Source: Serratia quinivorans (GTDB lineage: Bacteria > Pseudomonadota > Gammaproteobacteria > Enterobacterales > Enterobacteriaceae). From it: a DNA stretch of 64,000 nt. The notes under the pieces were generated by a model. It was not told the DNA's origin. It saw only the letters and a program-made list of their open reading frames with translations, and ran no database searches. Where the stretch lies: assembly GCF_946227985.1 (NCBI RefSeq), contig NZ_CAMKGL010000001.1, positions 1,054,001-1,118,000 of the forward strand. Reading direction: 5' to 3'. The position numbers were made by a program, and so were the translations under genes. How positions within the stretch are numbered: position 1 is the first letter of the stretch; every line of letters starts with the position of its first letter. Positions 19,745 through 26,978 of this stretch are shown piece after piece.

Positions 19745-21051
19745 CGGATTCCCTGCAGTTCAAGCTTTCTCTGGGCCTGAGTTGCGCGATTATCGTTGTC
19801 GCCCTGGCTGCGGGGCTCTTTTCTTTTTATGCTTCTTTTGAGGAGGCCAACGAGCTGCAAGACACTACGCTGGCACAGATTGCCGGATTGATCCGCAGTG
19901 ATGAGAGTTCCAGCCTGCGACAACATAATGCGCCAATGCGCAGTGCTGATGAGGCGGCGGTGATTGTGCAATTGATCCCTGCGTCGGGGACGTTAACCCA
20001 GGCCCATTTTTTACCCAATGTTCCCCTGACGGAAGGCTTCCAGACCCTGTCGATTGACGGCGTCTCGTTTCGAGTGCTGATACGTACTCTCTCGCCAGAA
20101 ACTCGAGTAGCGGTGGCACAGCGCACCTCAGAGCGTGATGAGATAGCCATGGAAAGTGCCTGGCGAACACTGATCCCCTTGCTGGTTTTAATTCCCATTT
20201 TGCTGCTGGTGGTGGCTGATTTGATCAAAAAAAGCATGCAACCCATTCGCCTTCTGGCTCGCGATTTGGAACTGCGAGGAGAGCAGGATTTGACACCTTT
20301 ACCGGTCAGTGAACTTCCCAGAGAAATCGCGCCCTTTATTGCGTCGATAAACCGTTTGTTTGGCAAAGTCGCCGCCAGTGTAGAAACTCAACGTCGCTTT
20401 GTCGCTGATGCGGCCCATGAATTGCGCTCTCCGCTAACGGCACTGTCCTTACAGGCTGAACGTCTGGGGAGCGCAGAAATGCCGGAAGTGGCGCAGCAAC
20501 GGCTACAGCGTATGCAGCAGGGTATAAAACGTACCAGACACCTGCTGGAACAGCTACTGTCATTGGCGCGGGTGCAACAGCATTCGCAACGCCCGATGAC
20601 GCAGGTCTCGGTAGCGTCAGTATTTCGCACGGTGATTGAAGATTTGTTACCGCTGGCGGAGGCCAAAAGCATTGATCTCGGGGTATGGCAGCCGACGGAG
20701 GTGAGGTTAATGCTTAACGAGGCCGACCTGTTTACCCTGGTGAGGAACCTGGTGGAAAATGCGATACGTTACACCCCCTCAGGTGGCGTCGTCGATTTAC
20801 AGGTCTGTGTTGAGAAGGACAAGGCGATTGTCATTGTCGAGGACAGCGGGCCAGGCATTGCTGCTGAACATCGTCAGCGGGTACTCGATGCGTTTTATCG
20901 CATTGAGGGAAGTGGCCAGAGTGGTGCGGGGTTGGGGCTATCAATAGTTAATGCCGCTCTGGCTCATATGGGGGGAACCATGAAGTTGGAGGATAGCCAA
21001 CGCCACGCCAGCGGATTAAAGGTCAGCATTATTTTGCCGTACCGCGGATAG
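19720..21051 (+). CDS. Two-component sensor histidine kinase, QseC/PmrB-like
   Basis: A 443-residue kinase: transmembrane segments near residues 13-35 and 150-170 enclosing a short periplasmic sensor of ~110 residues, then a HAMP-like linker, the H-box FVADAAHELRSPLTAL, the N-box NLVENAIRYTP, and the G-boxes VEDSGPGIA and GAGLGLSIV. The ATG at 19720 overlaps the regulator gene by 25 bases; no ribosome-binding site is obvious, consistent with coupled translation. The signal is unknown. Confidence 0.9.
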   Translation: MDGCKKRLTDSLQFKLSLGLSCAIIVVALAAGLFSFYASFEEANELQDTTLAQIAGLIRSDESSSLRQHNAPMRSADEAAVIVQLIPASGTLTQAHFLPNVPLTEGFQTLSIDGVSFRVLIRTLSPETRVAVAQRTSERDEIAMESAWRTLIPLLVLIPILLLVVADLIKKSMQPIRLLARDLELRGEQDLTPLPVSELPREIAPFIASINRLFGKVAASVETQRRFVADAAHELRSPLTALSLQAERLGSAEMPEVAQQRLQRMQQGIKRTRHLLEQLLSLARVQQHSQRPMTQVSVASVFRTVIEDLLPLAEAKSIDLGVWQPTEVRLMLNEADLFTLVRNLVENAIRYTPSGGVVDLQVCVEKDKAIVIVEDSGPGIAAEHRQRVLDAFYRIEGSGQSGAGLGLSIVNAALAHMGGTMKLEDSQRHASGLKVSIILPYRG

Positions 21052-21052
21052 T

Positions 21053-21275
21053 CGTTTTCTGGCGGGAGTCGTGGTTAACGCCGCCGAGGTACCGGCAGGA
21101 ACGCCACTGGCGGCGACGCAGGAGCTGGTACGGGCCAATGGCTATGAGCCTGCAACGCTGGTCCGAATTCCTACGGCAGCTATCTGGCATCCGCCTACGT
21201 GCTAAATGCGGCGGAGATTAACGCCGGCAGTAAACCACCGACAGAACTGGGCGTCGACGACACTTATCCTAGTGG
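21053..21275 (+). pseudogene. Remnant of the 5' end of an oppA-like oligopeptide-binding protein gene
   Basis: One frame reads FLAGVVVNAAEVPAGTPLAA then TQELVRANGYEPATL, which matches the signal-peptide end and first mature residues of OppA. After ~115 bases the match jumps to another frame, reading YGSYLASAYVLNAAEI then NAGSKPPTELGVDD, which corresponds to a segment of OppA about 100 residues further on. The gene therefore lost its start and an internal piece and is frameshifted. The matching C-terminal end lies 2.2 kb away at 23437-23592, on the same strand. Confidence 0.75.
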
Positions 21276-21460
21276 ATATCGCAACTGGTATATAATCGCC
21301 TGCCCCCAGACTTGTGGGGACAGACGATCAGTAAAGCGAAAATTCATGTTAAGCAATATCTTCTATAACAAAGTTCGTTGAGCTTTAGTCTTGTGTTTTT
21401 TGGAACTTTAGCAGCTATTTTAATTTCTTTGATCTTTTGTCAGTTAAATAATTGTTCTTT

Positions 21461-22939
21461 CTATTGGTTGCTGTTATGAGTTAATGTTTCCCATACCATA
21501 AAATAACTGGCTTGCGTGGGCCGTTTGTTATCAAGATAGGTAGAGGTTTGAGGCAATGATATAGCACGACGGTTAACAAGATCATTATAAAGAACCTCTC
21601 CGGTCCCGACCGAGCTTCCTTGGTTAATACTACCTCTGCATAACCAGGGTGGCGTTATTTCCTTATTGTTGATATATGTCGAATTAAATTCGATACCATT
21701 TGCAATTCGCAATGAGTTTGTTGTTCCCAGAGTGATTTCAGATAGGAGGTCAACCCCCTGTAGTCGGGCTGTTTCTGCTCCATTCGCAAGAGCCGACAGC
21801 CCCCAGGAAACATGCCCCAAATCCCGACATGTTTCCTGGCTAAGACCATTAACCAGAGGTGTTTGTTTATACCAGAAACCTTTCAAATTATCTGTTGAAA
21901 TTTGTTTTGCAGACCAGTTGAGAGGTGGCACAGGATTAGGGCCATCCTGCACCTGATAGATATATGCTGGAAGTGTTGCTCGCCACATAGAAATTCCTCG
22001 CAAGAATACCTCCGCATTATCATTAAAAACACCTATATTAATTGATGCAGCCGCACTAGATGAATTCAAATTACCGCCATAGAAGCCATAAGGCCTTCCC
22101 TGAGTAACTAATGGAATGTATTGTTGAGCAAGCATAAGCTTGAACTTATCGATTGATATAGTATCCCATTTACTTGAATTGTTATTGTTTAAATAAGTAT
22201 AACGAATTATTTCTGCAGCTCTGGGCCAGACATCACCTGTCCACGAGGCCAGATTTATGTAGTTACTGCCTGAGAAACCACCAGTGAATTTTTCCGACCA
22301 AGCATTCATTATACGGATAGCATTATCAGCATAAGATGTATCTTTTGTTATATACCACAACAGCGCCTGAGTATAAGCAGCGTTTGCATCATTAATAATT
22401 GCATTGCTTTGTTTTGAGTCATCAGCATTCACGGAAGCCAACGGTGATGGCACATATTCTTTTTTTCCAAGTAGACTGTTCTTTGCGTTTGTTAGCGCTG
22501 CTGTCCATGGGGAACTTCCTGAATTAGCATTTTTTTCAAGATGGTCCATCTGATTTTTACTAAGGAATACACCAGGGTGAACAAATACGATATCATTTTT
22601 AACCTCAAGTTTTGCTGAGGTACTTACCATCCCACTCCCATTAATGGTCAGAGAATAATTTCCGGCACTGGTTTCTTTAGTTGTATTGATGGTTAATTTT
22701 GATATTCCCCAATTTGATGAAACCGATTCTGGTGAAAAAGAAGCAGTAGCACCTGGAGGCAATCCATCAACTTTTAGAACAACGTCAGAAGGTGTACCTT
22801 GCTGCGAGATAATTATTGTATTTATCGAATCTCCTCCAGCCAAAAGTGAAATGGTACCAGGTGCCATTCTGATATCTGCTGAAGCAAAGGTTGATATTGT
22901 TATAAGCAATAGTAAAAAATGTGTTTTCTTGTAAGACAT
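21461..22939 (-). CDS. Secreted alginate-lyase-domain protein
   Basis: A 492-residue protein with signal peptide (KKTHFLLLLITISTFASA) and an Ig-like beta domain (~residues 20-115, with VDGLPPGATASFSP). A large alpha-helical domain of the alginate_lyase superfamily follows (VFVHPGVFLSKNQMDHLE, LNGLSQETCRDLGHVSWGL). The conserved QETCRDLGHV segment carries the Arg/His pattern of this toroid fold. It probably binds or cleaves an acidic polysaccharide in the periplasm or outside. The ATG at 22939 has GGAG upstream; an in-frame start at 22972 does not. It is markedly AT-rich compared with its neighbours and sits inside a broken oppA gene beside a Tn3 remnant, so it was probably acquired by transfer. 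Confidence 0.75.
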   Translation of the reverse strand: MSYKKTHFLLLLITISTFASADIRMAPGTISLLAGGDSINTIIISQQGTPSDVVLKVDGLPPGATASFSPESVSSNWGISKLTINTTKETSAGNYSLTINGSGMVSTSAKLEVKNDIVFVHPGVFLSKNQMDHLEKNANSGSSPWTAALTNAKNSLLGKKEYVPSPLASVNADDSKQSNAIINDANAAYTQALLWYITKDTSYADNAIRIMNAWSEKFTGGFSGSNYINLASWTGDVWPRAAEIIRYTYLNNNNSSKWDTISIDKFKLMLAQQYIPLVTQGRPYGFYGGNLNSSSAAASINIGVFNDNAEVFLRGISMWRATLPAYIYQVQDGPNPVPPLNWSAKQISTDNLKGFWYKQTPLVNGLSQETCRDLGHVSWGLSALANGAETARLQGVDLLSEITLGTTNSLRIANGIEFNSTYINNKEITPPWLCRGSINQGSSVGTGEVLYNDLVNRRAISLPQTSTYLDNKRPTQASYFMVWETLTHNSNQ

Positions 22940-23114
22940 AATATCTCCGTATACATTTAAGATTAATATCATATTAAAATAGTATTAATATTTTATTTAA
23001 GAATTGACACGATCATTTGTATAGTGAATGAGTCTGAATGCGGTATACCTGAAAATAGCTATACTCTGTTGCCTCAGCCGTTTCCCGGATACTTGGTTTT
23101 TTAACCTTTTATAG

Positions 23115-23436
23115 GTGCGGAGGCAAATTCTTTCGCTGTCGGAAAGAGAATTATTACTGGCATTGCCAGACGATGAGTTAACGCTGACCCGAATGGCGTA
23201 TTTCAGTGAGCATGATCTGGCGCTTATCAATGCTCACCGTAAACCCGCCAGCCGTTTTGGTTTTGCAGTCCTTCTTTGCTATCTGAAAATGTCGGCTTTG
23301 CCCCGGATAAAAAAATCCCACCCTCTGACGTGCTGCTGAAGCATATCGCCAGCAAGCTAAAGCTCACCGGAGATCTCTGGCCTGCTATTCACCAGAACCG
23401 GTTGCTGAAACTGGCGCGGGAAGGCCGAAAGATGAT
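23115..23436 (+). pseudogene. Truncated, frameshifted Tn3-family transposase N-terminus
   Basis: From GTG 23115 the frame encodes RRQILSLSERELLLALPDDE, then a DLALINAHRKPASRFGFAVLLCYL segment, the N-terminal domain of Tn3-family transposases. Near 23295 the frame changes, and the homology resumes as FAPDKKIPPSDVLLKHIASK and LKLTGDLWPAI. It stops at ~23436, where oppA-like sequence takes over. Only about 105 of ~1000 residues remain, so it cannot be active. It marks the right edge of the inserted block. Confidence 0.8.
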
Positions 23437-23592
23437 TTCCAACAGGCCGAAGAGCTGCTGGCGATAGATACCCCGGTGTCTCCGGTTTATTACGAAGCCA
23501 ACGCTACGCTGGTCAAAACCTATGTAAAGGGCATCGACTTTACCCGGCAGGGGCCGCTGTACGATAAAAATGTGTATATCATTGCGCATTGA
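23437..23592 (+). pseudogene. Remnant of the 3' end of the same oppA-like gene
   Basis: Fifty-one codons ending in TGA read EELLAIDTPVSPVYYEANA, then TLVKTYVKGIDF..GPLYDKNVYIIAH. This follows the OppA C-terminus (PVYYYVNARLVKPWVGGY..NMYIVKH) closely in order and spacing. It joins the Tn3 remnant directly, without its own start codon. With the fragment at 21053-21275 it shows that one oppA paralogue was disrupted. Confidence 0.78.
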
Positions 23593-23727
23593 TAATTTAA
23601 TAATGCGGATTGGGATGAATCTGGTCTGATTTAATGGTTTTTTCTAAATGTTTCATAAACGGTCAGTCAGATTTTTACCCAAAAATAAAAAAGCGCGCCT
23701 ATACTGCCCCCCGTAGTTTATATGCAG

Positions 23728-23893
23728 TATCTCGTTTGGCGAGGCTCCTATACAAACACAGGTTACTGATCTGACGACATCGAGAGATGCCCAAGGTTAA
23801 GACAGGCTTTATCGGATTAAGGTTCAGCCCAAGGTAACTTCTGATGAATACATCAGATACGTTGTATAGTGCTAAAACCTGGACGCGGAGATA
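23728..23893 (+). ncRNA. M-box (ykoK leader) magnesium riboswitch
   Basis: The 5' UTR of mgtE carries the conserved M-box core: CTCGTTTGGCGAGGCTCC at 23731-23748, a central helix with ATCGAGAGAT, the GGATTAAGG segment at 23813-23822, and the terminal GTATAGTGCTAAAACCT near 23863-23880. The closing helix P1 can form from TATCTC (23728-23733) and GAGATA (23888-23893). In the known class Mg2+ binding lowers expression of the downstream transporter. The expression platform probably lies between 23893 and the start at 23973. Confidence 0.9.
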
Positions 23894-23972
23894 GGCTTTC
23901 TGCACTCCCTCTGTGGTTAACGCCCCTATGCGATTCGCTGTTGAAGTTCAAACAGAAATAGGGACTAACATA

Positions 23973-24992
23973 ATGAAGTCACATCACAACACACTATCCC
24001 CGGCGCTGGCCACAGCTGAAACTCTTGATGAGTCTTCGGTGGCGGGCTATATGAACGCCGATTTCATTACCATTCCAGGTAATATGACGGTCAATAAGGC
24101 AAAGGAATATTTTCTTTCGCAACTTAAAACCGACGAAATTCCGACTCAACTGTTTGTTACCGCCGACGATTATCATTTGCGCGGTACGCTTTCGGTTAAA
24201 AAATTACTGCAATGTGAAGATAACGATAAACCCGTTGGGGTCATGATCAACCACAGCTATTTTCAGGTTTCACCCGATGATGATCGTAATGATGTCGCGC
24301 ATTTATTGGGTAAGGGCGGCCTGGACGTGGTGCCGGTGGTGGTAAATAAAACCCTGGTGGGCGTGTTGGGTGAAAAAGAAATTGCCCGATTGATTGAAGA
24401 CGAAAACACCGAGGATGCACAGCGCCAGGGCGCCAGCCTGCCGCTGGATAAACCTTATCTGGAAACCAGCCCCTGGGCGTTATGGCGCAAGCGTTCGGTG
24501 TGGTTACTGATGTTGTTTGTCGCGGAAGCCTACACCGGCAACGTGCTCAAGGCATTTGAAGAGCAGTTGGAAGCGGCGATCGCGCTGGCGTTCTTCATCC
24601 CGTTACTGATCGGTACCGGCGGCAACAGCGGCACCCAAATCACCTCCACGCTGGTTCGTGCCATGGCGCTTGGCGAAGTCAGCTTGCGTAACCTGGGTGC
24701 AGTGATCCGCAAAGAGGTGTCTACTTCGCTGCTGATAGCTGCCACCATTGGTATAGCCGCCTGGGCGCGGGCCTGGATCATGGGGGTGGGGATGGACGTA
24801 ACAATGGTGGTCAGCCTGTCGCTGGTGGCGATCACCGTCTGGAGCGCCATTGTCTCCTCGATTATCCCGATGTTGCTCAAGCGGGTGGGGATTGACCCGG
24901 CGGTGGTGTCGGCACCCTTTATCGCCACCTTTATTGATGGCACCGGTCTGATTATTTACTTCAAAATCGCCCAGTATATTCTGGGGATTTAA
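23973..24992 (+). CDS. mgtE: MgtE-family magnesium transporter, short form
   Basis: This 339-residue protein has a CBS-domain pair in the first ~155 residues (MNADFITIPGNMTV.., HSYFQVSPDDDRNDVAHLL) followed by the MgtE membrane domain of five helices. That domain includes PLLIGTGGNSGTQITSTLVRAMALGE, which lines the Mg2+ pore. Typical MgtE is ~450 residues; this one lacks the N-terminal helical MgtE_N domain. The ATG at 23973 is preferred. It imports Mg2+ or Co2+ through the inner membrane and is controlled by the M-box in its leader. Confidence 0.88.
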   Translation: MKSHHNTLSPALATAETLDESSVAGYMNADFITIPGNMTVNKAKEYFLSQLKTDEIPTQLFVTADDYHLRGTLSVKKLLQCEDNDKPVGVMINHSYFQVSPDDDRNDVAHLLGKGGLDVVPVVVNKTLVGVLGEKEIARLIEDENTEDAQRQGASLPLDKPYLETSPWALWRKRSVWLLMLFVAEAYTGNVLKAFEEQLEAAIALAFFIPLLIGTGGNSGTQITSTLVRAMALGEVSLRNLGAVIRKEVSTSLLIAATIGIAAWARAWIMGVGMDVTMVVSLSLVAITVWSAIVSSIIPMLLKRVGIDPAVVSAPFIATFIDGTGLIIYFKIAQYILGI

Positions 24993-25000
24993 ACCGCCAT

Positions 25001-25025
25001 CCGCTCCGTGTCGTAGCCGGAGCGG
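25001..25025 (+). terminator. Hairpin after mgtE
   Basis: CCGCTCCG (25001-25008) pairs perfectly with CGGAGCGG (25018-25025), eight bases after the mgtE stop. No long T run follows (GTATTCTATC), so it may attenuate rather than fully end transcription into the small genes. Confidence 0.6.
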
Positions 25026-25063
25026 GTATTCTATCTCACTGAAAAGGAGGATCGTAAATACCT

Positions 25064-25120
25064 ATGAGCAATGACAATCCCCGCTTATTAATTAAAGGGG
25101 CTTCTATCGATAATAGTTAA
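25064..25120 (+). CDS. Possible 18-residue leader peptide
   Basis: ATG at 25064 is preceded by a strong AAGGAGG, though 13 bases away. It encodes MSNDNPRLLIKGASIDNS and stops 14 bases before the mgtS-like gene. I do not recognise it. It may be a regulatory leader for mgtS or a chance ORF. Confidence 0.35.
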   Translation: MSNDNPRLLIKGASIDNS

Positions 25121-25134
25121 CCGAGGACAATATA

Positions 25135-25227
25135 ATGGGAAACATGACAATTTTTGTAGGATTCCTGAGCATTATCAGCTCGCTGGGTCTGTTAGCGGCC
25201 TATATGAGCACTAAATGGGATGATTAA
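25135..25227 (+). CDS. mgtS: MgtS-like small inner-membrane protein (30 residues)
   Basis: The 30-residue product begins MGNMTIFVGFL and ends LAAYMSTKWDD, with one hydrophobic helix between. E. coli MgtS (31 residues, MLGNM..LAAYFSHKWDD) has the same pattern, including the GNM start, LAAY and the KWDD end. In E. coli MgtS is PhoPQ-induced at low Mg2+ and stabilises the Mg2+ importer MgtA. Here it lies directly behind an M-box-controlled mgtE, which supports the same physiology. GAGGAC lies about eight bases before the ATG. The gene is too short for most annotation programs. Confidence 0.82.
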   Translation: MGNMTIFVGFLSIISSLGLLAAYMSTKWDD

Positions 25228-25304
25228 TGAACTCTAAAGATCCGCCTGGATGCATCCTCCCCGAAGGTTTTATTTACTATGGGGAGGATGCGATTAAACT
25301 CTGA
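25227..25304 (+). other. 11-base inverted repeat overlapping a possible 25-codon ORF
   Basis: GCATCCTCCCC (25252-25262) and GGGGAGGATGC (25281-25291) are perfect complements around an 18-base loop. The same stretch could encode a 25-residue ORF whose ATG (25227) overlaps the last base of the mgtS-like stop, reading MNSKDPPGCILPEGFIYYGE and ending AIKL. The strong stem makes an RNA structure (3' end, processing or small-RNA element) more likely than a peptide. No T run follows. Confidence 0.5.
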
Positions 25305-25337
25305 CCGCCCAATGGGGACTTTGGGAGTATTACCATC

Positions 25338-25517
25338 ATGATCCTTCTTATTCTTGGCTTACTTTATGCCATTTTTATGATTGCCGTCGGTGTGAATGAG
25401 ATTTATTTTTATTCAACCGGAAAATCAGAATTCCTTTCTAGTTTAATGCTGACATTCTCGGGTACTATGCTGCTGGTTGCTTTTGTCTGGCATTGGTCTA
25501 CTAAAATAAAAAAATGA
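25338..25517 (+). CDS. Small two-helix membrane protein (59 residues)
   Basis: ATG at 25338 has GGGAG about ten bases upstream. It encodes 59 residues with two hydrophobic segments (ILLILGLLYAIFMIAVGV and LMLTFSGTMLLVAFVWHW) joined by a polar loop (NEIYFYSTGKSEF) and a basic tail (STKIKK). I do not recognise the family. Its place between the mgtS-like gene and a cation-efflux transporter suggests a role with metal transport, which is inference. Confidence 0.6.
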   Translation: MILLILGLLYAIFMIAVGVNEIYFYSTGKSEFLSSLMLTFSGTMLLVAFVWHWSTKIKK

Positions 25518-25544
25518 ATTACCCATTTGAATGTGAGCCGTAAT

Positions 25545-26927
25545 ATGCAAAATGAAAAACAATCCGTTGCCAGAAATTCCATGATAGCCAGTGGGCTATT
25601 GGCAACCGGTAAATTTATTGCCGGCATTTTTACCGGCAGTATTGGCCTTATTTCCGAAGGGATCCACTCTTTCACCGATTTTATCGCCACCAGCATTACC
25701 TGGCTGGCGGTGCGTATCAGCGACAAACCGGCTGATGATGACCACCATTTTGGCCATGGTAAAGTGGAAAACCTGGCGGCGCTGTTTGAAGTGCTGCTGC
25801 TGTTGGGCGCGGCGGGGTGGATTGTTTATGAGGCCGGCAAAAGCCTGTTGGGGGAGGCCCATGAAATTGTCGCGGCTCCGGTGGTGATTGCCGTGCTGTT
25901 GATCTCGATTGTGGTCGACTTTTTCCGCGTCAGGGCGCTCAATCGCGTGGCGAAGGCTACCGACAGTGCGGCGCTGGAAGCTGACGCACTGCATTTCTTC
26001 TCCGATATGCTTGCCTCCGCCGTGGTGCTGTTAGGCATGGTCTTTGTGATGCTGGGCTTCACCCGCGCAGATGCCATCGCCGCGCTAATCGTCGCTTGTT
26101 TTATCGTAGTGGCAGCGGTGAAATTGGGTAAGCGCTCGTTTGATTCGCTGATGGACATGGCACCGGCCGGTGCCAAGGAAGAGATCGGTGTCTTGCTGGA
26201 ATCCTTCCCGGCGATCCTGGCCACGGAAAATATCCGCATTCGCAACGCCGGTGCCATCTTGTTTATTGAGGTCACCGTCGCGGTCTGTCGCACTTTACCG
26301 CTGGAACGCATCAACGCGTTGAAGCAATCAATAGCCGAACGGCTGGAGCAGCAATATGCCCATGCCGAGGCCACGGTTATAGCTAACCCACAAACCCGCA
26401 GTGACGAAGACATGGCTACGCGCATCCGGGTGATTGCCGCCAACCACGGTGCGGTAGTGCAAAATCTGGCGTTGCAGCAACTGCCGGAACGTATGTCGAT
26501 CAGCATGGATTTGGCCGTGCCGGCCAGTGCCAACGTGGCGCAGGCGCATGAAATTGCCAGTGAGATTGAAACGCTGCTGCGGCAGGCGATTGGTGAAGAC
26601 ACGGAGATCGAAACTCATCTGGAACCCCAGACGAATCACTGGATCGCCAGTGTGGATGTAGCGCCGGAGCAACTGGCGAGCATTCGCCAAATATTGGAAA
26701 CCACGGTGGAAAAAGGCGAGATGGTGCAGGACGTTCATAACATCCGCGCACGTAGAACCGCTGGCGGCATTATCGTCAATTTCCATTGTCGGGTTTCCCC
26801 GGCGGCTTCCATCGCGTCGGCACATGCGGCGGTAGACAGCATAGAGCGCCAGTTACGTGCGCTTTACCCGAGCATCTCTCGGGCGGTAGGGCATGTGGAA
26901 CCGATCAAGCCCAAATCGGTCGTCTGA
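25545..26927 (+). CDS. Cation diffusion facilitator with extended C-terminus
   Basis: A ~460-residue CDF transporter. Six helices occupy residues ~15-200, with metal-site motifs H-S-F-T-D in helix 2 (GIHSFTDF) and H-F-F-S-D in helix 5 (ALHFFSDM), and FGHGKVENLAAL between. The C-terminal part is about 250 residues, far longer than the ~90 of FieF/YiiP. It looks like repeated ferredoxin-like dimerisation modules (IRNAGAILFIEVTVAV; LPERMSISMDLAVP; VHNIRARRTAGGIIVNFHCRV). The family exports divalent metals against H+. ATG 25545 or TTG 25527 could be the start; neither has a clear ribosome-binding site. Confidence 0.85.
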   Translation: MQNEKQSVARNSMIASGLLATGKFIAGIFTGSIGLISEGIHSFTDFIATSITWLAVRISDKPADDDHHFGHGKVENLAALFEVLLLLGAAGWIVYEAGKSLLGEAHEIVAAPVVIAVLLISIVVDFFRVRALNRVAKATDSAALEADALHFFSDMLASAVVLLGMVFVMLGFTRADAIAALIVACFIVVAAVKLGKRSFDSLMDMAPAGAKEEIGVLLESFPAILATENIRIRNAGAILFIEVTVAVCRTLPLERINALKQSIAERLEQQYAHAEATVIANPQTRSDEDMATRIRVIAANHGAVVQNLALQQLPERMSISMDLAVPASANVAQAHEIASEIETLLRQAIGEDTEIETHLEPQTNHWIASVDVAPEQLASIRQILETTVEKGEMVQDVHNIRARRTAGGIIVNFHCRVSPAASIASAHAAVDSIERQLRALYPSISRAVGHVEPIKPKSVV

Positions 26928-26952
26928 GTCCGGCACCGGAACCTTGTGGAAA

Positions 26953-26970
26953 GGCCGCCCGTGGGCGGCC
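26953..26970. terminator. Hairpin between convergent CDF and ABC-F genes
   Basis: GGCCGCCC (26953-26960) and GGGCGGCC (26963-26970) form a perfect eight-base stem with a two-base gap, in the 51-base space between the two stops. Confidence 0.65.
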
Positions 26971-26978
26971 GGTAAAGG

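Noticed and set aside
23115-23436. An active Tn3-family transposon
   Set aside because: Only about a tenth of the transposase remains and it is frameshifted; no resolvase, res site or paired terminal repeats were found by eye.
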